A DNA stretch of 64,000 bases, from NCBI GenBank assembly GCA_944739405.2, contig OX123200.2, positions 4,852,761 to 4,916,760 of the forward strand. Direction: 5' to 3'. Shown in pieces: positions 16,613-26,108 of the stretch. A model generated the notes under the pieces. The model did not search any database, was not told the DNA's origin, and was given only the letters and a program-made list of their open reading frames with translations. The position numbers and the translations under genes are program-made. Origin of the DNA: Euclidia mi. Its lineage: Eukaryota > Arthropoda > Insecta > Lepidoptera > Erebidae. How positions within the stretch are numbered: the stretch's first letter is position 1; every line of letters starts with the position of its first letter.

Positions 16613-17455
16613 AAAAAACAAAAACACTGACAACACTCACAAAATGGCGCAGCAATGTTATGATATTTTTGACAATAATCACGAAATATTTTATTAATCA
16701 ATTATTGAATATGCTACTTACACATAAAATGTGATCGAATCTTTTTTTTTATATGGGTATATTTGGCAGAATTTTACATTTATAAATTTTACACGATGGC
16801 TTAATAAAATTAAAAGTATGTAAGCGTAATGTGATGTTTTGAATGACGTAACGCCCGGTACGCTCATTTTGAGCAGAGTCGTTTGGCTTCACTTTGACAA
16901 GCGATCGCTCCTTCTGGTATAATTTACAATTCTGTGGTGCCGAAGTAAAAAATGTTCGTAATGATTGATACAATATGGGGTTTCAGTTTTCGTTAAGGGT
17001 CTTTTTACACCCTGTATATTTGCTACAGTCAATAAAACAGGAACATATTTTTGCAGACGTAAACATAGTATATCATAACTTTTTTATTTCATATTTAAAA
17101 TTCCTCAATCGGCTTACTGTCAGAGCGTCCCTAAGTCGGCGGCTCATAAAACGACCACGAGACCTCAGGCCTCCGCGATGACGTCACAACAAAAAAAACC
17201 TCCGCACACGACAGATATTTGTCCACGACCGCCGCGCACCGCTGTCGACCACGTCAAAGGACACCGGACAGTGTTTGCGAGGGGCCTATATACGGTGGTG
17301 CCACTTGGCGATTTGTCTAGGTAGACTATATTCGTTACGTGCATATAATTATGTTAAGGTTTTGTATAGACTTTTCGGTTTGATACTAGTGACAATTAAG
17401 GACAGGTGATAGAGCAGCCTTTTTATTAGGATTGTATACTTATTCAAATTGATTA
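16613..17455. other. Unassigned, with a GC-rich segment
   Basis: Bases 17130-17300 are GC-rich with GATGACGTCAC (a CRE-like palindrome) near 17176 and many CG dinucleotides. This could be promoter-like, but no adjacent gene is visible. 16740-16990 includes a minus-strand open segment (PNDSAQNERTGRYVIQN) that I cannot assign. Confidence 0.3.
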
Positions 17456-17459
17456 GCAT

Positions 17460-17725
17460 TAATTGGAATCAGTCCGTGTGGTGACGGATTAAGAATACGG
17501 CATGTCACCGTATACCCCATATCATCCCATGGGTGTCGTAAGAGCCGACAGAGGGAGCATATTATGCAGAGAACAACAATGTAAGAGAAGGAAAACTTGA
17601 TACAAACCCTATACCAACCCGTTTGGCCAGCGTGGTATAGTAGGCAATTCCTCCTTTCAAAGGAGAGGCCTAGTCCAGCAGTGGACTGTTAAAGGCTGAT
17701 GATGATGATGATGATGAATTGGAAT
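17460..17725 (+). repeat. Lepidopteran SINE/LINE-tail repeat ending in (GAT)n
   Basis: It starts AATCAGTCCGTGTGGTGACGG and contains ATGGGTGTCGTAAGAGCCGAC, which matches the 5' module of the chimeric SINEs. It ends GGCCTAGTCCAGCAGTGGACTG...GATGATGATGATGATGATGA, a classic moth LINE-type 3' end. Confidence 0.75.
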
Positions 17726-18477
17726 CATACAAAATCTTGCATTACAGTGTTTGTGAATTTAGAATGGCTTTATTTTTGCGTTATTTGTGTTTTTTGTCTA
17801 CTCAGCCAGTCATCAAGTCTGTAGTAGGTAAACTGTGTAACAAAAACAATGCTCAATGAAACAATGTTTTCTACCTTTTGGAGTGCCAGTGGCCTAAAGC
17901 ACAGCATTTCAAGCATTTGGCAAAGATATCAAAGAACTACCTATGAAATATTTGAATACTGCTTTCAAAATCTAATAGGATTTAAGTTTTTTTTTGTCTA
18001 GGTGCCATATTTGGGGCTAGATGGTGAAGTGTGAATGTGGTAAAATATTATATTATTATAATTTCAAGACTTTTATCGTCATCTTAAGACTTGACAACTC
18101 GTTACAAGCCCTTATTTGCACGAGCCTACAAAAAGTCGCAACTTCTCCAGTCGCAAACACGCCAGTCGCATCTCTGTGCCCAGCCGAACCGTTGAACACA
18201 ATTTATGCGCGTACAGTCGAGGCAACAAAGCGAGTCAACAGATGGTCGCATGAATAAAACAGCGGAGGCCGCCTTGAATATTTCACGGGCTCACCGGTAG
18301 ATAGTACAGCTTCTAAACAACTACGATGGATATATATTTCTATTGGGCATCTTGAGGTCAAGTGCTAAGAGAGAATGTTGGTATCTTGGAATGTATTTTC
18401 TATTCTGACCACTACACATGGAAACAACTTTGAAAGGACTCATTGGTGAAGTCAAGGTTTTTGTGTGGATGAGTATT
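17726..18477. other. Unassigned DNA
   Basis: AT-rich. A 78-codon frame at 18021-18257 shows only low-complexity 'SPVANTPVAS' repeats and no family features. Confidence 0.3.
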
Positions 18478-18600
18478 CATCATCATCAACTATGTCGAAC
18501 ACCTACACTGCTGGACATAGGCCTCCCCCAAGGCTCCGATTTTGAGCTGTACGCATCCATACGCTATCTGAATAAGATCGGCGTATGAGCATTGAGCAAC
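18478..18600 (-). repeat. LINE 3'-end fragment (CAGCAGTGTAGG type)
   Basis: CATCATCATCAAC followed by CTGCTGGACATAGGCCTCCCCCAAGG is the minus-strand 3' end of the common moth LINE with (GAT)n tail. Only about 120 bp remains. Confidence 0.65.
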
Positions 18601-20384
18601 TAGACTGATAATAAAAAAAACAATGTATTTAGGTTTATCATTTTATATAACCTAATACGAGTACTATATAAAAGCGAAAGGTGGCTTCTGTAGTCAGTGA
18701 ATATAGACAAATCTTAAAGGCTAATTGGCATCTGAATGAACAAAAGATTTGGCACATTTGTTATTGACAGGTTGGATACATCAGCTGAGAAGGGTGATAA
18801 GATCGTATTGGACCCTGGTACACTTGTTATGGAGAAAAATCGCTTAAATGTTTACACAAATTTACGTAAAATTCAAATGTTATGTTGTGCATTATTATTT
18901 TAAAATCTAATTATCACTGACTTATTAAGAAAATTGAAGCTACTGAATGTCTTAAGATGTCTAAGTTTATTAGTAATTGACTTACTTAAAGACTAAGCTT
19001 AAGTCTAAACATAGTTTTATAAGAGTAAAGGTCGCAAATTAAATGTAAAGCGAAGGTGACCCGGGATCGGCGTTTTAGAGATAAAATGTCTATATTTACC
19101 AATAAAATAATTATTTATCGTCTAGCAAGCTTAGACAAAGCGTTTATCCTGCCTTTCCAAGAAATAATTTCGTCTGAAAGTACTCTTTATTTGTGCAATA
19201 CTTAGTAATTCGTAAATAAAGTTCAGTGATTAGGTACTGACAGAAACGTCTGCCTTCAAAGAAAGCTATTTTATTCTTGAAGGTGTCTTAGAAGTTATTG
19301 GGTTTAAAAGTGACTTTGCTACTCAATTTAGTAAAATTAGAATATAAAAATGTAGTTCATAGTATACTTTTTAAGATCGTATGATTAAAAAAATTCTCTG
19401 AATCATACAAACTGAAAGAATAACGATAAATCTTAATATATTTTTTATTGTCATGCTGACGCATTTTGTTGCTTGTGGTAACTTCATAGTTTTTTGAGAT
19501 TTCACCCTACTTGACAGCCTATACACTCTCCTCCTACGATCTACAATATTTCAATGATGCCCTAGATTGTCTTGGATACAAAACTTAGTGTCGACGATCT
19601 TTGGAAACTGCCATCATGAAGAAAGCTGAACATTTTACACAATCTATCTATTTATATATTATAAAATGAATTCCTCCGGTTGCGCTTATCCGTATGTATG
19701 CAAACTCAGGAACTGCGCAACGTATTTTTGTATAGTTGTCGCCAATAGATAGTCTGATTACTGAGGAAGGTTTTGGTGTATAAATAATCGCTTATGTTTT
19801 TATGTCAGTTGACTTAAATAAAATAAACGCAGGCAGAATCAGAAATCGAAATCGAAATCAGAAGCGAAATCTAGTCCCATTATAACGCAAGAATGGCTAT
19901 TATACAATTGTCTATAATAAAACTTCAATTTAGCCTAATCCGGGGATCGACCTGCCGAAACAACGAAGCAGCTCAGTAATAAAACAGGTCCACTGCATTA
20001 TTAGTGACGTTTGCTCTTGAGGGCAGATCCGTAACTCGCCGTAAATATTAAAGGCGTATACGACAACACTAGGAATTGAAGAAAAGCTAACCATGCTATA
20101 TAGTGCTGTCGTTGGAGTCGAATATATAAAATGATATGGTATTTGTATAGAAGATGTTTTAAGTATTATGTTTAATATAAACCTAATGGGGCTTAGACAT
20201 CATACCTGCAAAGGATATATAATTTAACTCGCATAATATTCAGTTTATTAGAAGGTGAGTAACTTTTGTATTTATCATACTTATGTGAACATGAATGGTA
20301 GCAACAAATTAGCATGAGACATTACTGCATCTTATAGTTACTACGAAAAGACTATCGGAAGTCTTCCCGTGGCCACGCCTAGTG
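18601..20384. other. Long unassigned stretch
   Basis: 1.8 kb without a gene or convincing repeat. Around 19660-19740 the phrase ATTATAAAATGAATTCCTCCGG...GCGCAACGTATTTTTG resembles the 5' end of a Helitron. A GAAATC mini-repeat lies at 19845-19870. Nothing else is supported. Confidence 0.3.
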
Positions 20385-20710
20385 TAAGCCATACCGAAAC
20401 GTCGGGCCTAACATGGTGTGTTTCACCTTTTCTTTTCAAACAGTTGCGCGATATAGACCCTTCACATCAAAAATATTCGTTTATGATTTTTCTTTCACTT
20501 TTTCTCCGAAAAATCTTAAATTGAGTAACTGTACCGCTACTGCATCTTCATTATGCACTGTATAGTCTGTTAAGTGGGGCAAATATAAGGTATTTCACCT
20601 TATTTTTACAAACAATTACGCGATATAGGCCCGTTACATAAAAATTAGACTTATTCGTTTATGATTTTTCATTTACACTCCAAAAAATCTTAAATTAAAC
20701 CTCTTTTATT
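20385..20710. repeat. Direct duplication of a dispersed repeat (CGATATAGACCC type)
   Basis: About 20428-20530 and 20592-20705 are diverged direct copies sharing TTTCACCTT, CGCGATATAG(A/G)CCC, TTCGTTTATGATTTTTC and AAAAATCTTAAATT. The first copy is preceded by GCCATACCGAAACGTCGGGCC. Similar phrases occur at 60515-60785 and 61690-61770, so this is a dispersed family. Confidence 0.6.
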
Positions 20711-21022
20711 ACCCCACCGACCACGGAACCAGCCTGTATTTCAGAGAATGTGCTTTAGGTATATGTAATGAAAATGCAGTAGCGCTACGCAAGTACGCAT
20801 TTCAAACAACGCAGAAAGGAATGTATAATAAAAAACGCCTGAACAGGATAAGTGCCTATATTGTTGTTTTGGGGGTCGAAATTATTTACCTAGTAAAGGT
20901 CATCTTATATTAGATAATATTAGATTATGTGCATATGTGTACATGTGTACTTGTACAATTTTTAAGAAGTTTATTTTGTCGAGTAAAAGAAATAAATAAT
21001 ATACAAAAATACCAATACCACA

Positions 21023-22395
21023 TACATACATACATACATATACTCACGCCTTTTTCCCGTCGGGGTAGCAGAGACAACAGGCAGAGACAACAGAACGCCA
21101 CTTGCTCCTATCCTTACAAACCTCACGCGCTTCCTCTACACTCATTACTCTTTTCATACATGCTCGCCGGTTGCGGGTAGTTCGGACCTTTCCGTTTCTT
21201 AGGATGTCTCCAATTTGGTCGAAGAATGTCCGCCGAGGTCTGCCGCGACCGACTTGCCCACACACATTTGCCTTATATATCTGATTCGTCATTCTTTCTT
21301 CACTCATTCGCTCCACGTGTCCAAACCACCTAAGCATTCCTTTCTCAATCCTTGTCACCACATCTTCTTTCAGTCCACTGCTCTTTCGTATAGTTGCATT
21401 CGGAATTCTATCAATCAGTCTTACCCCACACATACTACGCAGTGATCGCATCTCAACTGCGTTAATTCTACTTTCATGCTTTTTCTGCCAAAGCCAGCTC
21501 TCACTTCCATACATCAACGTGGGGACAAGCACTCCATTGTGAACCGCCAATCGTGCCTCTTTTGGCACCGTCTGACCGTTCATAAACGCCCACAATGCTC
21601 CATTTACACGATTTCCCGCAGTCACTCTCCTTTCAATGTCTCCCTCACATCTTCCGTCCCTTGTAAATACGCTACCCAAATATACAAATTCCTTTACTTG
21701 CTCTACAATTTCACCTCCAATCGTAATATTACACTCAGTCACACTTTCATCTTTTTCAAACACCATCACTTTCGTCTTTCGTGCATTAACTTTCATACCT
21801 TTCGCTTTAAAGCTCTTGTTCATGCAGTCCATCATGTCTTGCAACTCATTCGCCGATGATGCAAGAATGACTTGATCATCGGCATATAAGAGGCACTTAA
21901 CACGCACTCCTACCATATCGATCCCGCATTCAGTTTCTCTCATATCATTCATGCAGCTATCCATGAATACGTTGAACAACCAGGGCGAGGCTGCACACCC
22001 TTGTCTGACACCTTGGGAGATGTCAAACCAGTCCGAATAGGCACCATTGATTCGGACACAGGCTCTAGAACCCCTATACAGGGATTTCAGAGCCCTTATT
22101 ATAAAGTTGTCTACCCCATACATGGATAACACCTTCCATAATTCCTTTCTATTCACCCTATCATAAGCCTTTTCCAAGTCTATGAACGCGCAATACACCT
22201 TCTGGTTTTTTGCCAGACATTTTTCGGTGACGCAGCGCAAGGAAAAGACTTGATCCGTACATCCCATTCCCTTCCGAAATCCCGCTTGCACATCCCATAT
22301 CTTGTCATTAGTCACATTTACTACTCTGTCAATCAAAATTCTGGCATACATTTTTCCAACAACACTAAGAAGGCTGATCCCGCGATAATTTTGAC
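21023..22395 (-). mobile_element. 5'-truncated RTE-like LINE
   Basis: The element runs on the minus strand from about 22395, inside the reverse transcriptase domain, to a TATG-repeat tail at 21023-21040. The ORF stop (21044-21046) lies only about five bases before the tail, and such a very short 3' UTR is typical of the RTE clade. The endonuclease and N-terminal part are missing. The last 40 bases match the tails of SINE families A and B. Confidence 0.8.
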
Positions 22396-22459
22396 ATATA
22401 CCAAATATGCAAAAATGTGAATATCCTCCTTCCTTTTGTTTTGCGTGAAGTAAAGTCAA
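21044..22459 (-). CDS. Reverse transcriptase of RTE-like LINE, 5'-truncated but open
   Basis: The frame has 471 codons without interruption. LINE homology starts around CQNYRGISLLSVVGK (residue 23), so the first residues are flanking sequence and no genuine ATG start exists. Motifs in order: AGFRKGMGCTDQVFSLR (about 60), FIDLEKAYDRVNR (about 93), GVRQGCAASPWLFNVFMD (about 150), catalytic YADD (about 193), GMKVNARKTKVM (about 225), and a thumb and C-terminal region with RWFGHVERM and GRGRPRRTF. It would need an upstream endonuclease to be mobile. The C-terminal end carries a short in-frame tandem duplication (GCAGAGACAACAG twice on the plus strand). Confidence 0.85.
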   Translation of the reverse strand: MTLLHAKQKEGGYSHFCIFGICQNYRGISLLSVVGKMYARILIDRVVNVTNDKIWDVQAGFRKGMGCTDQVFSLRCVTEKCLAKNQKVYCAFIDLEKAYDRVNRKELWKVLSMYGVDNFIIRALKSLYRGSRACVRINGAYSDWFDISQGVRQGCAASPWLFNVFMDSCMNDMRETECGIDMVGVRVKCLLYADDQVILASSANELQDMMDCMNKSFKAKGMKVNARKTKVMVFEKDESVTECNITIGGEIVEQVKEFVYLGSVFTRDGRCEGDIERRVTAGNRVNGALWAFMNGQTVPKEARLAVHNGVLVPTLMYGSESWLWQKKHESRINAVEMRSLRSMCGVRLIDRIPNATIRKSSGLKEDVVTRIEKGMLRWFGHVERMSEERMTNQIYKANVCGQVGRGRPRRTFFDQIGDILRNGKVRTTRNRRACMKRVMSVEEAREVCKDRSKWRSVVSACCLCYPDGKKA

Positions 22460-22772
22460 AAGCTACTACCGTTATGTATTGGCGCATTTAAAAAAATATA
22501 TTACACTGCAACTTAATGACTGATGCTAAGCAGACTAGACTTGTATAGTTTGTTTCAATAAGCTAAAATTATTCGTACCGAGCTTTAAAAAAAATATATA
22601 GTTAAGAAATGTTCACATTTTTTTGCAAAAAAAATGCGTAAACATAAACGCCAAAATGCGAGCAACGAGCATCTCTAGATAATAATATATCCTAATACCA
22701 ATGGAGTATTAAAAGAACTCACGAAGAAAAACATTGCGTAAGGATGATCCGAATCGCATCACTTTGCGAAGA
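22460..22772. other. Unassigned DNA between the LINE and the LTR element
   Basis: AT-rich, no recognised feature. It ends at the AGAAT target duplication (22773-22777) of the BEL element. Confidence 0.3.
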
Positions 22773-22777
22773 AGAAT

Positions 22778-23381
22778 TGTTTGAAATAGAATTAGTTTTT
22801 ATTATAAGTCAAATCGATTAGATCGATTGAGTAACATTTTGTTTAGTCTATTGAAAATTTCTGACAATGGTCACACTGAGCTGTCACTTCCGTTCGCTTC
22901 CTTGAAAAATTAACTCGCCGGGTGTCGTCTCGTACGTAAAATATCGCCTTTTGAATTAACGCGAATTGAATTAACTTGAGTAAACCGTCTTGAATGCCGC
23001 CTGATCTAGTGCTGGCAACGGTAAATTGATTGTGAACTATTGATTGACATTTGTGAAAATTGTGAATCCGGTATCGAGTCCACGTGCCAACGTGTCCTGA
23101 AAACGTCGCGTTTGAAGCTTAATAGCTAAGTATAAGATACTTCATTCATTTATTTTGGCCAATATACTTGTATGAATGTGTCTAATTTAGCTCAAGCCTG
23201 ACATCAGCAAGGATAGCGGGTAAGTGAAATATAATATTGATATTGATTGATTTCAATTCATCACTGTGCAACGCAGTGCATTGTGTCTGGATCATTGTCT
23301 ATCGTGGTCAGGTAGATGTATTACATCTTCCACTGCGCACTTCTGATACACCTTCCTGCCTGGCTACGGTAATTCTAGACA
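22778..23381 (+). repeat. 5' LTR of BEL/Pao element
   Basis: 604 bp, TG...CA, intact. It is followed by TAAATTTTTGATAGCAAGAG, where a primer-binding site should lie; I could not assign its tRNA. Confidence 0.9.
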
Positions 23382-24129
23382 TAAATTTTTGATAGCAAGA
23401 GCGTTAGCGAAGAGGTTAACTGTGCCTATATTGTAAACTTGTATCTTAGCCGTTGATTGTATCTGAACTCAGATTGGTGTTGTATGAGCTATATATCTCA
23501 CCTTGTAGACAGTATTGTATTGTTTGTCAGGTCAGTTATTGTCTAAAATACATAATATTTAATTGTATAAGTTGACCTAGATAATTTGAAACACATTGTC
23601 ACACATAACCTCAATCAGTAATTGTTGATTTGTATTGTTGAAAAATCTAACTTAAATTTGTTGTTGCATTAATAAGTCACTTTGATTGGATACATATCAG
23701 TTATATTATTATGTATCAATTGATTTAGTTTATTGCATATATTGATATATTAAGTTTGAACCTTACATTGTTAAGCCTTGTTATAATATAAAGATAATAT
23801 TGTTAGGTAACACATATTCTGTGCTTACTTACTATTGTATATCTCAAATAATACAGCCAGTCTGTCTGTTGCACGTAATTAGTTAATTTATTTGAATATT
23901 TAACTTTAATTAACTTATTCGAAGGTTCAACTTTTGATAACTTTGACTTTGTTTTGTGTCAATATATACTGAAACTATTAATTTTGTTGGACAGTAGATA
24001 CCTGTCACTTGCCTGCACTTGCTAATAGTAAACAGGCTAATACTTTGTTGGTTTCAAAGAATTAAGAAAAATTAAGTTTTGATTGTTAATATTATTTAAC
24101 GCTTGTCCGGGCTCTTTTGAATTTTGATT
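23382..24129 (+). other. Untranslated leader of the BEL/Pao element
   Basis: About 750 bp of AT-rich DNA between the LTR and the first plausible ATG. It presumably contains the primer-binding and packaging signals. No ORF of note. Confidence 0.6.
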
Positions 24130-24492
24130 ATGTCAGCTATCAAGGACTTGCGTGCGGCTGCTGGTGCTATTGCATCAGATTTGCGCTGGTTTGCCTCGGC
24201 CAGTGCTTTAGTGAACCGGCCTGACCGCCAGCAGGCCTTACTTCAAAGGTACGAGCGGATCGATGATCGCCTGGCAAGTGTGGAACAGCAGTTCCGCACT
24301 TTCAGCGCTTGCTGTCTCGAAGTGTCAGTCACTGATTTCACTGCTGACCAGCGAAATAAGGTCAGCGAAGACTATACCCAGGTCTTAGACCTGTATGATG
24401 CTGTCTCCAATAGTGCGAGACAACTAGTTGCCGATAGGGAAGGGCAACCCGGCCTGAAGCAGGAGCTTCCTAGGTCAGCACCGGGCTGGTGA
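24130..24492 (+). CDS. BEL/Pao gag, N-terminal segment
   Basis: ATG at 24130 opens about 120 codons (MSAIKDLRAAAGAIAS...). They are helical in character with coiled-coil-like heptads (LASVEQQFRTF), the usual N-terminal part of BEL gag. The frame ends at a TGA at 24490-24492, exactly where the main gag frame takes over in another phase. BEL elements normally encode a single polyprotein, so I read this as an indel near 24480. Confidence 0.7.
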   Translation: MSAIKDLRAAAGAIASDLRWFASASALVNRPDRQQALLQRYERIDDRLASVEQQFRTFSACCLEVSVTDFTADQRNKVSEDYTQVLDLYDAVSNSARQLVADREGQPGLKQELPRSAPGW

Positions 24493-25754
24493 GTAGGCTC
24501 CCTACTTTGGACCTCCCCCATTTTGATGGCTGCCTAGGAAGCTACCTGGGCTTCGTTAATTTGTACGACAGCCTGGTCAATGACAGGGCTGACCTTCGGC
24601 CAGCACAAAAATTGGCATATTTAATGTCGGTTCTGGATGGGGAGGCTAAGGGCCTCATCCAGCATCTGCCCGTGTCTGACGAGGCGTACCAGACGGCTCG
24701 GGACCTAATCACCCGTAGGTACCATAATAAGCGTGGCCTCGCCGACACGCACATCGAGCAGATTTTGGGTTTGCCAACGCTCACCCGGGTCTCTGGGTTG
24801 CGCACCCAACTTTTGAACCCGCTTTTGGTGGCCATCAACGCACTTAAGTGCCTTGACCTGCCCGTGGACCAATGGCCCTATCTATTGGTGCACATTGTGC
24901 TGAAGAAGCTGCCTGCCGACCTGAGGTCGCGTTTTGAACAGCGCTTTGGTGGGGATAGCGCGACCCATCTGCCCCCCTTTGCTGACCTGGAGAGGTTCCT
25001 GGAGGATGAGTGCCGGGTCTTGGACAACTCCGGTGGTGACACGCCGGCTAAGACGAAGCCGCCCAAGGTCAAGGAGCAGGCTCGCGGTCACACCCGAGCC
25101 AATGTTGACCGGCGCCCTCCTCGCTTTGCGGTCACGCAGAGCCCAGCGGAGTGCTCCTACTGCAAGGTCACGGGGCACAGAACGGCCAGTTGTAGGGCAT
25201 TCTTGGACCTACATGTCGCCTCTCGTAGGCGCATCGCGAATGCCCGCCGCCTTTGCTTCTCTTGTTTGGGGTCCCACTACCAGCGAGGCTGCCCAAACTC
25301 TCGCCCCTGTCCTCACGGTGGAGGACAGCATTTGGACATTCTCTGTATGAATGCCAGAGAGGTTGGCCGCTTGTCCAACCAGCCGACGCCGCGCACGGGC
25401 GGGTGTTTTGAAGGTGGCAGCCGAGGCTCACCGGCGCGTAGCCGAGAGTCGCCTCGCTCAATTGATCGCCACTCGCCCCGCTTGGAGAACCGTAGCGTGC
25501 GCACGCCTCCTCTCTCTCGCGCACCTGAATGTGCTGTTCAGCGTCACCAGCACCATGACTGCTGCCCCAGGTATTCCCCTCCTTTGGCGGAGCGTCCCCG
25601 CCTTGACTCGCGCCCACCTCGTTTTGGGCGGGTGCAACATGACCCCCCACAGATGGCGCGCGGATCGAGTCATCGCGCTTTTGAGGACTTTAAGCCGCAC
25701 CCCCATTTTGATTTGCCTGGTCCTGGCCAACGGTCGCCGCCCAGGCAACAATAG
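24489..25754 (+). CDS. BEL/Pao gag, capsid and zinc-knuckle region
   Basis: 421 codons in the phase after the frame change; there is no ATG at its start. It opens LPTLDLPHFDGCLGSY, the BEL/Pao gag signature (LP.L.LP.F.G). A DUF1759-like capsid segment follows, then CSYCKVTGHRTASC (nt 25152) and CFSCLGSHYQRGC plus CPHGGGQHLDILC (25255-25349). That cysteine/histidine pattern is specific to BEL/Pao gag. A basic, Pro/Arg-rich stretch leads to a TAG at 25752-25754. Confidence 0.85.
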   Translation: MSRLPTLDLPHFDGCLGSYLGFVNLYDSLVNDRADLRPAQKLAYLMSVLDGEAKGLIQHLPVSDEAYQTARDLITRRYHNKRGLADTHIEQILGLPTLTRVSGLRTQLLNPLLVAINALKCLDLPVDQWPYLLVHIVLKKLPADLRSRFEQRFGGDSATHLPPFADLERFLEDECRVLDNSGGDTPAKTKPPKVKEQARGHTRANVDRRPPRFAVTQSPAECSYCKVTGHRTASCRAFLDLHVASRRRIANARRLCFSCLGSHYQRGCPNSRPCPHGGGQHLDILCMNAREVGRLSNQPTPRTGGCFEGGSRGSPARSRESPRSIDRHSPRLENRSVRTPPLSRAPECAVQRHQHHDCCPRYSPPLAERPRLDSRPPRFGRVQHDPPQMARGSSHRAFEDFKPHPHFDLPGPGQRSPPRQQ

Positions 25755-26108
25755 GTCATTGACCCCTGCCCAATAACTCCAACCTCCCCCATTGAGACCG
25801 TTATCCTACCAACGGTTGCTGTTAGGGTCTGGGGACCCACGGGGACCTCTGTTGTTGTCCGTGCTATATTGGACACAGGTTCACAAGGTTGCATTGTTTC
25901 CACTTATTTGGTAGGGCAGGTTAAATTAAATATGGGTTTATTTCCAAATTGTATACGGGGCATAGGTGACGTAGCCTCTAATGTTGAAGGGCAAGTTAAG
26001 GTTTTGTTTGGCCCTGTTGAATCTTCACACCCGAGGATTAAAACCTCGGCTATTGTGTTGAAGAATATTTTGGGTATGCACAGAAACAGCTACCCGCTGC
26101 TGTGGTGA
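25755..26108 (+). CDS. BEL/Pao protease segment
   Basis: It lies in the same frame as the gag segment, directly after its TAG. It contains the aspartic protease core ILDTGSQGCIVS (DTGS at about 25871-25882), then GQVKVLFGP. The frame closes at 26106-26108 (LLW*), where the pol frame begins in another phase around 26080-26100. Either an indel or a translational recoding site separates it from pol. Confidence 0.8.
   Translation, partial: VIDPCPITPTSPIETVILPTVAVRVWGPTGTSVVVRAILDTGSQGCIVSTYLVGQVKLNMGLFPNCIRGIGDVASNVEGQVKVLFGPVESSHPRIKTSAIVLKNILGMHRNSYPLLW

Noticed and set aside
17130..17300. CpG-rich promoter with CRE site
   Set aside because: A TGACGTCA-like palindrome is present but no gene, exon or transcript start could be associated with it.
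25168..25650. 160-codon antisense frame in gag
   Set aside because: It lies opposite a clear BEL/Pao gag with family-specific cysteine motifs; GC-rich antisense shadow.
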